Assembly (NCBI RefSeq): GCF_002994635.1
Contig: NZ_PVNL01000119.1
Location: 59,189-123,188 of the forward strand
DNA length: 64,000 nt
From: Enhygromyxa salina
Lineage (GTDB): Bacteria > Myxococcota_A > Polyangia > Nannocystales > Nannocystaceae
Direction: 5' to 3'
Under the pieces are notes generated by a model. It did not search any database. It was not told the origin of the DNA and worked only from the letters and a program-made list of their open reading frames with translations. Both the position numbers and the translations under genes were made by a program. Below are positions 1 through 8,873 of this stretch, one piece after another (positions within the stretch are counted from its first letter, which is position 1; every line of letters starts with the position of its first letter).

Positions 1-30
1 GACACCTCCCGATGAATATGTGTGGTGAAA

Positions 31-49
31 TGTAGGTGTTTGGCCTACA
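31..49. promoter_or_regulatory. short inverted repeat upstream of ftsK
   Basis: TGTAGG (31-36) and CCTACA (44-49) form a perfect 6-bp inverted repeat with a 7-nt spacer, about 55 bases before the probable ftsK ATG. It could be an operator half-site pair or a small hairpin. Nothing further supports either reading. Confidence 0.25.
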
Positions 50-103
50 ATATTGCCCGGGAGCCCGCGCAAGATCCACAACCCCCCGAGATTACTAAAG
101 AAA

Positions 104-2920
104 ATGGCCAAGAAGCAGCGCAGTCGAGAGCCGGAGCCGAGTGATCCTGGGATCCCCCGCGGGTGGGGCGAGTTCCTGGGCGTAGCGTTGCTGGCGATCG
201 GCGCGCTGATGGCGGGCGGGCTGATCTCCTACCAGTTCGGCGACGGCAACCTCATGGGTCCGGTCGGCCGGCTGGTGGCGGCGGCGCTGTACGCCGGGTT
301 CGGGATGGCCGCGTACCTGGTCGTGCTCGGGGTGGTCGGGATCGGCGTCAAGGCGCTGCTCGGGCACCGCATGGAGCTGCGGATGGGCGAGGGGATTGGA
401 TTCTCGTCGGCGACCTTGGCCGGGTGCGTGCTGTTGCACGTGATGTTCCCCAGCTATCGCGTGCACGGCTACACCGCCGGCGGCCTGTCCGGTGAGCTGC
501 TCGGCGAGGTCAGCATCGGGCTGTTCGATCACGCGGGGACCTACCTGCTGACCGTGACGGTCATGTGCTTGGGGTTGATCGCCTCGACGCCGCTGACCTT
601 CGGTCACTTGCTCGTCGCCTCGCGGGCGGTTGGGCGCGGCGGACTGTGGACGCTTCGGTACCTGTGGTCGGGCGTGATCGGCATCGCGCAGGCGCAGCGC
701 GAGTACGCCGAGCAGAAGTGGGACGAGAGCGAAGCGCCGGCGGCTGACGCGGACGACTACGAGGAGGAAGCGGAAGCGGAAGCGGAGGAAGAGCTCGAAG
801 AGGAAGAGGAAGAGGAGGCCGAGCTCGAAGAGGAAGAAGAGGAAGAAGAGGAAGAAGAGGACGAGGAGGAAGACGACGAACCGGCCGAGCTCGTCGCGGC
901 CTCGAAGAAGAAGTCCAAGTCGACCCGCAAGTCCACGCAGGGCAAGCGCGCTCGCAAGAACCGCAAGCGCAGCGACGCCGCGGCGATCGCGGGCGCGGAG
1001 ACCGAGCCGGCCGATCAGCCCGAGCTCGCCGTGGCACCCGAGCCAAGCGCTGCACCGCAGGCGCCGGGCAGCGACGAGCGCCCCGAGATCTGCGTCAGCG
1101 AAGATCCCGATCTGCTCAGCGGACCCGACGCCGACGACGACGACGACGACGGCGACGAGCTCGAAGCGGCCGCCAACGACGATCCAGCCGACGCCGACGG
1201 CAAGCCAGGTCGCAAGAAGGCGCCGCTGACCCCAGCGGAGATCGCAGCCCGGGCCCGCGCCAAGCGGGCCGAGGCGGTCGGCGCCGCGAGCGAGGCCAAG
1301 TTGGCGCCGCGGCGAGACGGCGCTCAGCCCGTCCAGTACCTGCAGGGCGCCTACGAGCTCCCGCCCCTGCACCTGTTCGCCGCGATCGACAAGACCGCGA
1401 CCAAGGCCGAGATCGACACCGACTTCATCTATGAGCAGGCCGGCCGGATCGTCGAGGCCTTCGCCCACTTCAAGATCCGCGGCAAGGTCACCAAGATCCA
1501 CCCGGGCCCGGTCATCACCCGCTACGAGTTCAAGCCCGAGGCGGGGGTCAAGGTCTCGCGGATCCAGAACCTCGAGAACGACCTGGCGATGGCGCTCGAG
1601 GCCATCCGGATCCGGATCCTCGCGCCGATCCCCGGCAAGTCGACGGTCGGCCTCGAGGTCCCCAACAAGGAGCGCGAGACCGTCTATCTGCAGGAGAACC
1701 TGGCCGATCCCGGCTACGAGGAGAACGGCGGGCACCTGCCGCTGGTGCTCGGCAAGGACATCGTCGGCAAGGCGGTCTCGATTGACCTCGGCAAGTCTCC
1801 GCACCTGTTGGTCGCAGGCGCGACCGGCTCCGGCAAGTCGGTCGGGGTCAACGCGATGCTGTGCTCGCTGCTGTACTCGTGCACGCCCGACCAGCTGCGG
1901 CTGATCCTGATCGATCCCAAGATGCTCGAGTTCAGCATCTACCGCGACATCCCGCACTTGCTGCTGCCGGTCATCACCGACGCCGAGAAGGCCAACTTGG
2001 CGCTGCGCTGGGCCGTCAACGAGATGGAGCGCCGCTACGCCTTGCTGTCCAGCGCCAAGGTCCGCGACATCAAGGGCTACAACAAGAAGATGCCGCAGCT
2101 GCAGGCCGAGTGGGACGGCGAGAGCAAGGCGCTCGAGGCCGAGGCCGCGGGGCTCTCGGCCGACGCGATGGCCGACGGCGAGGACGCCGTCGACGGCAGC
2201 CGGCTCAGCGGCGTGCAGTTTGACGCGCAGGGCAACGCGGTGGCGATCACGGGCGGCGTCGAGCTGCCCCCGCGGCCCGAGGCGATGCCCTACATCGTGA
2301 TCGTGATCGACGAGTTCGCTGACCTGATGATGGTCGCCAGCAAAGAGGTCGAGTGCAACGTCGCGCGCCTCGCCGCCAAGGCCCGCGCCGCAGGTGTGCA
2401 CTTGATCCTGGCCACCCAGCGGCCCTCGGTCGACGTGATCACGGGGACGATCAAGAATAACTTCCCGTCGCGGATCGCGTTTCAGGTCACCTCGGACATC
2501 GACTCGCGCACGATCCTCGACCAGAAGGGCGCCAAGCAGCTGCTCGGGATGGGCGACATGCTGTACATGGATCGCGGCAAGGAGCCGCGCCGCATCCACG
2601 GCTGCTTCGTGTCGGAGGCCGAGATCGAGAAGGTCGTCGACTTCGTGCGCAAGCAGGCCAAGGCCTCCTACAACATGGAGATCACCAAGGCCGAGGTCGA
2701 GACCGACGAGGTCGACGAGGAGCGGGCTCACGATCCGCTGTACGACAAGGCCGTGCAGCTGGTCGCCGAGGCCCAAAAGGTGTCGACCTCGATGCTGCAG
2801 CGCCGGCTCAACGTCGGCTACAACCGCGCGGCGAAGATCGTCGAGCGGATGGAAGAAGACGGCGCGATCGGACCGCCCAACGGCAGCAAGCCGCGCGAAG
2901 TCTTCGTCTCGGCGGCGTGA
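104..2920 (+). CDS. ftsK: DNA translocase FtsK/SpoIIIE
   Basis: A 938-aa septal DNA pump that moves chromosome termini through the closing septum. The N-terminus has about four membrane segments (residues about 20-190). A linker follows that includes a run of Glu/Asp residues (about 217-260), then basic and acidic patches. The motor shows Walker A GATGSGKS at 572-579, a Walker B ending IVIVIDEFADLM, and the LILATQRPSVDVITG segment typical of the family. The last 70 residues are the winged-helix gamma domain that reads KOPS sites (LQRRLNVGYNRAAKIVE). I chose the ATG at 104; an in-frame TTG at 53 would add 17 residues. lolA follows, as in many proteobacteria. The acidic linker is unusually long and low in complexity. 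Confidence 0.95.
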   Translation: MAKKQRSREPEPSDPGIPRGWGEFLGVALLAIGALMAGGLISYQFGDGNLMGPVGRLVAAALYAGFGMAAYLVVLGVVGIGVKALLGHRMELRMGEGIGFSSATLAGCVLLHVMFPSYRVHGYTAGGLSGELLGEVSIGLFDHAGTYLLTVTVMCLGLIASTPLTFGHLLVASRAVGRGGLWTLRYLWSGVIGIAQAQREYAEQKWDESEAPAADADDYEEEAEAEAEEELEEEEEEEAELEEEEEEEEEEEDEEEDDEPAELVAASKKKSKSTRKSTQGKRARKNRKRSDAAAIAGAETEPADQPELAVAPEPSAAPQAPGSDERPEICVSEDPDLLSGPDADDDDDDGDELEAAANDDPADADGKPGRKKAPLTPAEIAARARAKRAEAVGAASEAKLAPRRDGAQPVQYLQGAYELPPLHLFAAIDKTATKAEIDTDFIYEQAGRIVEAFAHFKIRGKVTKIHPGPVITRYEFKPEAGVKVSRIQNLENDLAMALEAIRIRILAPIPGKSTVGLEVPNKERETVYLQENLADPGYEENGGHLPLVLGKDIVGKAVSIDLGKSPHLLVAGATGSGKSVGVNAMLCSLLYSCTPDQLRLILIDPKMLEFSIYRDIPHLLLPVITDAEKANLALRWAVNEMERRYALLSSAKVRDIKGYNKKMPQLQAEWDGESKALEAEAAGLSADAMADGEDAVDGSRLSGVQFDAQGNAVAITGGVELPPRPEAMPYIVIVIDEFADLMMVASKEVECNVARLAAKARAAGVHLILATQRPSVDVITGTIKNNFPSRIAFQVTSDIDSRTILDQKGAKQLLGMGDMLYMDRGKEPRRIHGCFVSEAEIEKVVDFVRKQAKASYNMEITKAEVETDEVDEERAHDPLYDKAVQLVAEAQKVSTSMLQRRLNVGYNRAAKIVERMEEDGAIGPPNGSKPREVFVSAA

Positions 2921-2945
2921 GCACCCGCGCGGGCGCGGGGCGAGA

Positions 2946-2967
2946 CCCACGACATTGATGTCGTGGG
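2946..2967 (+). terminator. hairpin after ftsK
   Basis: CCCACGACAT and ATGTCGTGGG form a perfect 10-bp stem with a 2-nt loop, 26 bases after the ftsK stop. No T-run follows, so it may be a weak terminator, an mRNA-stabilising hairpin or a protein-binding palindrome. Confidence 0.45.
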
Positions 2968-3133
2968 GCGAAGCGGCGGTCACCGGGGAACTACGTGGGG
3001 CCAGCGGGTTGGACCATCCGTGAGCGCACACACCGCTGGGTTGATCCCGTGGCTTTTACGGCCGTCCGACAATAAGCTCCGCTCGATCGCGTCCGAGAAC
3101 CACGCGGGCCGACCGCCCGTTCGAGGAACCCAC

Positions 3134-3880
3134 ATGCACGCTGTACTCGTTTCAATGTTGAGCCTCTCCGTTCTGCTCGGCTCCGGCGCCTCAGCCGTCG
3201 AGCCCAACGCGATCGCCAAGGTGGTGCGAGCGCAGAACCCGGACAAGAAGGCCGCCAAGCCGATGGCGCCCGCGTGGCGCCCCGACAAATCCTCCGAGGT
3301 TCTGGTCATGGTCCAGGCCTTCTACGACGGCACCGCGGACCTCGAGGCCAAGTTCAAGCAGACCTACTGGAACCCGACCTACGGCGAGGCCAAGAAGACC
3401 TCGGGCAAGCTCAAGCTCAAGAAGCCGGGCAAGATGGTGTGGGACTACGGCGACGGGCAAGACGCCGACTACTACGCCAACGGCGACACGCTGTGGATGG
3501 TCGAGCACGACACCCGGCAGGTGATCAAGACCTCGACCGACGGCAACTCCGAGGTCAACGTCGCGCTCAAGTTCTTGTTTGGTGGCGAGAAGCTGACCCG
3601 CGAATTCGAGGTCCGGTACGCCTCGGACGAGAAAGTTCAGCGCTACGGGGACGAAGATCACTACGTGCTCGAGCTCCGACCCAAGGCCAAGAACAAGCAC
3701 TACAAGGGCCTGGTGCTGATCGTCCACGCGACCACCGGACGGGTCGACAGCTTCGTGGTCTACAACACCGACGGCTCGTCGAACTATTTTCAGCTCAAGG
3801 GCATCAAGACCAACGTCGGCATCACCGACAAGCTGTTCGACTTCAAGCTGCCGGCCGGCTACGTCGAGACCGTGGAGTAG
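3134..3880 (+). CDS. lolA: outer-membrane lipoprotein carrier LolA-like
   Basis: A 248-aa periplasmic protein that would carry lipoproteins from the inner to the outer membrane. The N-terminus is a Sec signal peptide (hydrophobic SMLSLSVLLGSGASA). The mature part has the LolA-type half-barrel signature: GKLKLKKPGKMVWDY, then DGDTLW-like and VEHDTRQV strands, and a C-terminal YFQLKGIKTNVGITDKLFDF strand pair. The ATG at 3134 is preceded by CGAGGA at a good distance; upstream in-frame starts lack a signal peptide. It lies directly after ftsK, matching the ftsK-lolA order of gammaproteobacteria. Demand for it should be high, since this window alone encodes more than ten lipoproteins. Confidence 0.85.
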   Translation: MHAVLVSMLSLSVLLGSGASAVEPNAIAKVVRAQNPDKKAAKPMAPAWRPDKSSEVLVMVQAFYDGTADLEAKFKQTYWNPTYGEAKKTSGKLKLKKPGKMVWDYGDGQDADYYANGDTLWMVEHDTRQVIKTSTDGNSEVNVALKFLFGGEKLTREFEVRYASDEKVQRYGDEDHYVLELRPKAKNKHYKGLVLIVHATTGRVDSFVVYNTDGSSNYFQLKGIKTNVGITDKLFDFKLPAGYVETVE

Positions 3881-3882
3881 CC

Positions 3883-4062
3883 TACTAGCTCCTTAAGGGG
3901 GCTTTCAAAAAGCGCCCTCGCTTCGGCGGCGGAGCCCCCTTCGCTCACCCCAAACGCTCGCCTGGCGGCTCGTACTAGCTCTTCAAGGGGGCTTTCAAAA
4001 AGCCCCCTCGCTTCGGCGGCGGAGCCCCCTTCGCTCACCCCAAACGCTCGCCTGGCGGCTCG
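3883..4062. repeat. 90-bp tandem direct repeat, two copies
   Basis: Copies 3883-3972 and 3973-4062 differ at three positions by eye. Each contains a GGGGGCTTT/AAAGCCCCC hairpin (with one mismatch in copy 1) followed by a GCTTCGG-rich segment and a second GCCCCC run that can pair with the first GGGGGC. The sequence TACTAGCT marks the start of each unit. The hairpins could act as terminators for lolA. The near identity suggests a recent duplication. Confidence 0.85.
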
Positions 4063-4068
4063 TACTAG

Positions 4069-4100
4069 ACCCGAGTCACGCGATCGCGTGCTCGGGTTTT
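4069..4100 (+). terminator. rho-independent terminator
   Basis: ACCCGAG (4069-4075) pairs with CTCGGGT (4091-4097). An inner palindrome CACGCGATCGCGTG continues the stem after one bulged T. Four Ts (4097-4100) follow. This is the clearest intrinsic terminator in the region and probably ends lolA transcription. Confidence 0.75.
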
Positions 4101-4284
4101 GTCGCGATCTGCGGCGGCGCCGAGAGCCCGGCGCGAGCGCACGTCCGATTGTTCAGCTATGCGCTTTGTGCATGCGCGGGCTCACCAGCGACGCATGCCT
4201 GTCGCTTGTTTGGGCCGTATCGGCCCTGCTAGGCTCCGCTCGACAGAACCCGGATATCCCGGCTCAACGCGACGAGTGAACACG

Positions 4285-5352
4285 ATGCGACGCATGAACA
4301 ATGACTTCCTTGGCAAGCTCTCCATCTGCGGAGTTGCCCTGCTGCTCTCGATCCCCGCCGTCAACGGCTGCAAGTCCGAGCCGATGGCCGACGACGAGAC
4401 CGACACCTCCGGCGACGGTGATGGCGATCCAACCGGCGACGGCGACGGCGATCCAACCGGCGACGGCGACGGCGATCCAACCGGTGACGGCGACGGCGAT
4501 CCCGGTGATGGCGATGGCGATCCCGTGATGTGCGACGAGACCCACGCACCCGGTGACGGGGCAGCCAACGGCGAGGCCTGCTTCGCCAACGGCGAGTGCG
4601 CCTCGAAGCTGTGCGAGGTGTTTCAGGACGTCCCGCCGGTCGAGGGCAGCTGCGAGCCCGCGCCAGACGGATGTGAGACCCGCATCATGGGGCGGATCTT
4701 GGACTTCACCACGCGCCAGACCGTCGCGGACATCGACCTGCGGGTGGCCCAGGCCATCCAGGCTTCGGTTGACCCCGTCGGCGCGGCCGCGCTGGCCTCG
4801 GGGACGAGCGACGCCAACGGCGTGATCGACAGCCTGAGCGACGGCCAGATCGTGTCGGCGTTGGGCATCGTCGGGCTCGCCGAGGGCGGCGAGTACTACC
4901 TCACCGCGACCGGCCTCGCGAGCCCGGCCGTCGGCACCAACTACGGCCCGGCCAACGCGATCCACGACATCTGGGTGGTCCCGGCGCAGGCGCTCACGGA
5001 CTGGTCGGACGCCCTGATGAGTGACCCCGAGGTGACCGAAGAGCTGCCGCTGGGCGAGGCTGGTGGGGTCGTTGGTCTGGTCCGTGATCAGGCCACTGGC
5101 GATCTGATCGAGGGCGCGGTGGTCGTGCCGACCGACGCCAACGGTTCGGGTGCGGTGATCCGCTACCTCAACGCCGCGGGCGACGACTTCGTGACCGACG
5201 CGACCACGACCTCGGGCGTGTTCGTGATCGTGAACCCGGGTCTCGGCGAGACCTTTGGTGTGGAGGTCAACGGCATGGACCAGGGGATCACCGGCACCGG
5301 TGGCTCGGCCAACGGAGCGATCTTCACGCTGATCATGAACGTCTCGATGTGA
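4285..5352 (+). CDS. lipoprotein with GDGDGDP spacer, unknown function
   Basis: A 355-aa predicted lipoprotein. A signal peptide ends in a lipobox (IPAVNG|C), followed by an acidic spacer of repeated GDGDGDP(T) units. A short Cys-rich segment follows (GEACFANGECASKLCEVFQDV), and then two carboxypeptidase-regulatory-like segments (GRILDFTTRQTVADIDLRV and GGVVGLVRDQATGDLIEGA). These suggest beta-sandwich surface domains. I chose the ATG at 4285 for the signal peptide; an ATG at 4294 is also possible. Function is unknown and a structural surface protein is likely. A hairpin follows the stop. Confidence 0.75.
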   Translation: MRRMNNDFLGKLSICGVALLLSIPAVNGCKSEPMADDETDTSGDGDGDPTGDGDGDPTGDGDGDPTGDGDGDPGDGDGDPVMCDETHAPGDGAANGEACFANGECASKLCEVFQDVPPVEGSCEPAPDGCETRIMGRILDFTTRQTVADIDLRVAQAIQASVDPVGAAALASGTSDANGVIDSLSDGQIVSALGIVGLAEGGEYYLTATGLASPAVGTNYGPANAIHDIWVVPAQALTDWSDALMSDPEVTEELPLGEAGGVVGLVRDQATGDLIEGAVVVPTDANGSGAVIRYLNAAGDDFVTDATTTSGVFVIVNPGLGETFGVEVNGMDQGITGTGGSANGAIFTLIMNVSM

Positions 5353-5379
5353 GCGATCCGTCTCCGTGAGCGGAGCTGC

Positions 5380-5420
5380 GGGCGCTCCCCGGCCATGTGG
5401 CGGGGGCGCCCGTTCTTGTT
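5380..5420 (+). terminator. terminator after the 4285 lipoprotein gene
   Basis: GGGCGC-T-CCCCG pairs with CGGGG-GCGCCC across a 9-nt loop with one bulged T. GTTCTTGTT follows. It sits 28 bases after the stop codon at 5352, so a rho-independent terminator is likely. Confidence 0.6.
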
Positions 5421-5482
5421 GGAGCGTGCGGGGGCGCGTCGGCGGTCACACAGGTCGACGCAAACCGGTTATCGTGGGCGCG

Positions 5483-6073
5483 ATGGCCGTGCAGCTGAAG
5501 ATCCGCGACATTCAAACGGGCCAAGCTCAGCTCGCCGAGTTTGACAGCGTCGAAGACACGCTGACCTGGCTGGCCGCGCGGCCGCGCTTCATCGAGGTGC
5601 TCGGCCCGGCCCAGCGCAGCAGCTTCTCTGTCGAGGACGAGCAGCGCTTGCGCGCGGCCATGCGACCGCTCGACGCCGACGAGAAGGCCGCCCAGGCCAG
5701 GCAGGACGAGCGCGACGCGGCGGCGATGCGCGAGCAGGCGGACCAGGAGCAGGCGCGCGCGCGCGAGGAGCTCGCGGCGATGCGCGAGCACAACCGCCAC
5801 GCGGATCCCAACCGCGTGATGCAGGTGGCGTGGGAGCGCGGTAAGGGCTGCCGCAACGCCGATCCCGCCGATGATCGGGAGGTCAGCGCCGCCGCGGTCA
5901 CGGCCGTCGAGGCGTGGGTGGCGGAGCGCGACACGTGGGTGCACCCGCGCGGACAGTACGTGGCCGACGCGATGGTCGAGGTCTGGCCTGGGCCCGTGCC
6001 CGGCGGGGACGAGGCCGACCGGGTCGAGCGGGGCGGGCAGTTCAACGCCGTCCTCGGTGATCCCCCGGAGTAG
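5483..6073 (+). CDS. conserved hypothetical protein, Glu/Ala-rich middle
   Basis: A 196-aa protein with no signal peptide or membrane segment. Residues 1-45 look like a small folded domain (VQLKIRDIQTGQAQLAEFDS). Residues about 70-110 are a charged helix rich in Arg, Glu, Ala and Gln, probably a coiled coil. The C-terminus is Trp/Pro-containing (VEAWVAERDTWVHPRGQYVAD). The start is the ATG at 5483. I do not recognise a family. It stands alone between a terminator and a convergent acyltransferase gene. Confidence 0.6.
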   Translation: MAVQLKIRDIQTGQAQLAEFDSVEDTLTWLAARPRFIEVLGPAQRSSFSVEDEQRLRAAMRPLDADEKAAQARQDERDAAAMREQADQEQARAREELAAMREHNRHADPNRVMQVAWERGKGCRNADPADDREVSAAAVTAVEAWVAERDTWVHPRGQYVADAMVEVWPGPVPGGDEADRVERGGQFNAVLGDPPE

Positions 6074-6106
6074 CGACCCCAGCAGTTGGGTCGCGATCCG
6101 GCGCGA

Positions 6107-6847
6107 TTACGCTTGCGCGACTTCGCGAACTTCGGGCTCGGTAGCCGGCTCGACCCGGGGCTTGAGCGGCACCACTGGACTCATTTGCTCTTCGCGAAGC
6201 AACGGCGGCGTGAACAGCTGCGGATGCTTGGCCCACTCGGTCTTGTAGAAGGCGCGGACCCGATCCATGGTCGCGCAGACGTCGTCGTCGGGCTCGATCA
6301 TGGGGCCGAAGCCAGCTTCGCGAGTCTTGTAGTCGAGATAGCTCAGGCAGATCGGGAGCTCGGCCCCCACCGCGATCTGATAGAAGCCCGACTTCCAGTA
6401 GTCGCGCTTGCCACGGGTGCCCTCGGGCGGGATCGCCAGCAGCAGCGACTCGCGGGACTCGAACTGCTCGACGATCTGCGCGACGAGGCCCTGGGGGGCG
6501 CTGCGTTCGACCGGGATCACGCCGCAAGCCCGGGGGATCCAGCCCAGCGGCCCGCGAGTGAGCGAGGCCTTGCCCATCCAGGCCAGGTCCACGCCCCACA
6601 CCCAGGCGAACGCCAGCATCCAAAACCCGTCCCACCAGGTCGTGTGCGGGGCGGCCACGATCACGTACTTGTTGATGGTTGGCGGGGCGCCGCCGACCGT
6701 CCAGCCGCCGAGGCGGAGGCAGGTTGCAGCAAAGCGCGCACGCAGCCCGCGACCACGTATCGTCCGGCGTTCATAGCCGTCGTCGACGCACGCTGCGGGC
6801 AGGCCCTGGAAGTCGCGTATCCGACTCACTGCTGACTGCGGTACCAT
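6107..6847 (-). CDS. PlsC-type lysophospholipid acyltransferase family protein
   Basis: A 246-aa protein that would transfer an acyl chain to a glycerophospholipid or similar acceptor. The HX4D catalytic motif is APHTTWWDGFWM, followed by a KASLTRGPLGWIPRACGVIPVER block and the PPEGTR motif that binds the acceptor phosphate. It is short, with no clear transmembrane helix apart from the hydrophobic MLAFAWVWGVDLAWM stretch. The substrate cannot be told from sequence. It is convergent with the preceding gene and divergent from the 6932 lipoprotein. The start is an ATG. Confidence 0.8.
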   Translation of the reverse strand: MVPQSAVSRIRDFQGLPAACVDDGYERRTIRGRGLRARFAATCLRLGGWTVGGAPPTINKYVIVAAPHTTWWDGFWMLAFAWVWGVDLAWMGKASLTRGPLGWIPRACGVIPVERSAPQGLVAQIVEQFESRESLLLAIPPEGTRGKRDYWKSGFYQIAVGAELPICLSYLDYKTREAGFGPMIEPDDDVCATMDRVRAFYKTEWAKHPQLFTPPLLREEQMSPVVPLKPRVEPATEPEVREVAQA

Positions 6848-6931
6848 GGCGGGCTGCGCGTCACACGTTCACTTTGGTCTCAGATTGGTCATTTATTTGA
6901 GTATGGACGAGTGGGGTGTCCTACTGCGCGT

Positions 6932-7567
6932 ATGCGCTCCACGCTTGCTGCCATCACTGTGCTCGCCGTCACCATTGGGGCGCTGACGGGTTGTGATTTC
7001 TTCCAGGAGCTCGAGAGCCTGCCGGAGGCCGGCGAGGATGGATCGAGCGACAGCGGTGGCACGGGTGACACGGGCGAGGCGGGGGACACGGGCGGCGAGC
7101 CGTGTGACGTGCTCGACGAGTACTGCTCGGACCAAGACACGCTGCATAGCTGCGACGTCGCGACCGGCGAGCTGTCGACCTACCCGTGCGCGACGGTGTG
7201 TGGATCCGCGAACCTGTTGAACTTCACGTGCACGCCGACGGCGACGTTCCAGCACGGGTGTTGGTGCGTCAACCCGGGCGACATCAAGATCGACACTTGC
7301 TTGCAGCTCGACCAGTGCGTGGTCGAGTGCGGGGATCCTGACTCGACCTGTGCAGGCAATTGCTTCAGCCGGACCGACGCGCAGACGGTCCGCCTGCTCG
7401 GTGCGCTCTACTCTTGCGCCGATCGAGCCTGCGATGAGGTCTGCGCGAGCTCACCGGGCGACTGCGGGAACTGCCTGACCGCCGCCAAGGCTGGCCTGTG
7501 GGGCGACTGTGGTGTCGCGCGCGAGGTCTGCGACGCCGATCAGAGCGATGAGCCCAGCTGGCCCTGA
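6932..7567 (+). CDS. Cys-rich lipoprotein, unknown function
   Basis: A 211-aa predicted lipoprotein. The signal peptide ends in GALTG|C, followed by a Gly/Asp/Ser/Thr spacer (SGGTGDTGEAGDTGG). The domain after it has about 18 cysteines spaced as in disulfide-rich secreted proteins. The ATG at 6932 begins a good signal peptide; a GTG at 6911 is less likely. The region just after the stop reads, in another frame, as a Ser/Gly/Glu-rich tail up to 7724, so the true C-terminus may be longer (see findings). Function unknown. Confidence 0.7.
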   Translation: MRSTLAAITVLAVTIGALTGCDFFQELESLPEAGEDGSSDSGGTGDTGEAGDTGGEPCDVLDEYCSDQDTLHSCDVATGELSTYPCATVCGSANLLNFTCTPTATFQHGCWCVNPGDIKIDTCLQLDQCVVECGDPDSTCAGNCFSRTDAQTVRLLGALYSCADRACDEVCASSPGDCGNCLTAAKAGLWGDCGVAREVCDADQSDEPSWP

Positions 7568-7736
7568 GGGGGGCGAGCCTGACAGCAGCGACGGCAGCGG
7601 GAGCGAGAGCGAGAGCGGGGCCGGTATGACCGCCGACGCCGGATCCGAGGCGGCAGAGACCCACGCCGACGGCAGCTGCCAGAGAACTGCGCGTGCGCGA
7701 CGTGCCGCCCACGAACAGTGCTAGATTCGCGCTCGA

Positions 7737-8873
7737 ATGGCCGGGAATTCCTTTGGTGAGCGGTTTCGCGTCACCACCTTCGGCGAGTCACACGGTGGCG
7801 CGCTCGGGGTCGTGGTCGACGGCTGTCCAGCCGGGCACCGGTTCCCGCGTGAGCGCATCGACGCGCAGCTGGCACGCCGCCGCCCGGGACAGAGCGCGCT
7901 CACGACTGCGCGCGACGAGGCCGACGCGATCGAGCTGCTCAGCGGGGTCGACCCGGAGTCGCAGCTGACGCTGGGCACCCCCATCGCGATGGTGGTCCGC
8001 AACAAGGATCACCGGCCGGGGCACTACGCCGACATCGCCGAGATCTACCGGCCCTCGCACGCCGACTACAGCTACGACGTTCGGTTCGGGCTGCGGGCGG
8101 TCGCGGGTGGGGGCCGCTCGTCCGCGCGAGAGACAGTCGCCCGCGTGGCCGCCGGGGCCCTGGCCGAAGATCTGCTCGCGCGTGTGCATGGGATCACGAT
8201 CGTCGCGTGGGTCGAGCAGGTCGCCGAGCTCGAGGCTGGGCCGGTCGATGAGCAGACGATCGCGCGCGCCGACGTGGATCAGACCCTCGTGCGCTGCCCA
8301 GATCCCGGCGCGGCCGCGCGCTTCGAAGCGGCGATCCGCGAGGCCAAGAAGCAGGGCGACACCCTCGGCGGCGTGGTCCGCTGCGTGGTCCGTAACGTCC
8401 CGCCAGGATGGGGCGAACCCGTGTTCGCCAAGCTCACCGCCGAGCTCGCGGCCGCGATGATGAGCCTGCCGGCCAGCCGCGGGTTCGAGATCGGCGAGGG
8501 CTTCGCGGCCACGCGGATGCGCGGCTCGACCCACAACGACCCGTTTTACATGTCCACCGACCAACAGGTGCGCACGCGGACCAACCACAGCGGCGGCATC
8601 CAAGGTGGGATCAGCAACGGCGAGGCGATCCGACTAGCGGTCGCGTTCAAGCCGGTCGCCACAATCTTCAGGCCGCAGCAGACCGTGACCCGCGCTGGCG
8701 AGGAGGTCGTGTTCAGCCCCGCGAAGGGCCGCCATGATCCCTGCGTGCTGCCGCGGGCGGTGCCGATGGTCGAGGCCATGGCGGCGCTCGTGTTGTGCGA
8801 TCAGATGCTGCGCCGCGCGGGCGTGCGCGCGGACGAGCTGGGCGCAACCACCGGTGGTTCGGGGGCCGCATGA
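7737..8873 (+). CDS. aroC: chorismate synthase
   Basis: A 378-aa enzyme that makes chorismate from 5-enolpyruvylshikimate-3-phosphate, the last step of the shikimate pathway; it needs reduced FMN. The signature blocks are GNSFGERFRVTTFGESHG at the N-terminus, RRRPGQSALTTARDEAD, a FGLRAVAGGGRSSARETVARVAAG block and the GGIQGGISNGE motif. The length is normal. The stop TGA overlaps the ATG of the next gene (ATGA), so the two are probably translationally coupled. Other aro genes are not in the window. Confidence 0.95.
   Translation: MAGNSFGERFRVTTFGESHGGALGVVVDGCPAGHRFPRERIDAQLARRRPGQSALTTARDEADAIELLSGVDPESQLTLGTPIAMVVRNKDHRPGHYADIAEIYRPSHADYSYDVRFGLRAVAGGGRSSARETVARVAAGALAEDLLARVHGITIVAWVEQVAELEAGPVDEQTIARADVDQTLVRCPDPGAAARFEAAIREAKKQGDTLGGVVRCVVRNVPPGWGEPVFAKLTAELAAAMMSLPASRGFEIGEGFAATRMRGSTHNDPFYMSTDQQVRTRTNHSGGIQGGISNGEAIRLAVAFKPVATIFRPQQTVTRAGEEVVFSPAKGRHDPCVLPRAVPMVEAMAALVLCDQMLRRAGVRADELGATTGGSGAA

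Larger units (their letters stand above)
3881..4284. other. 404-bp intergenic region with tandem repeat and terminator
   Basis: This non-coding stretch between lolA and the next lipoprotein gene holds two 90-bp tandem copies (3883-4062), a fragment of a third (TACTAG at 4063-4068), a strong hairpin (4069-4100), and a 5' leader of about 180 bases for the following gene. No convincing coding sequence or RNA gene is visible in it. Confidence 0.7.

Noticed and set aside
95..3031. 978-aa open frame on the minus strand opposite ftsK
   Set aside because: Composition is Arg/Leu/Asp-rich shadow coding of a high-GC gene. No domain motif is seen and ftsK on the other strand is certain.
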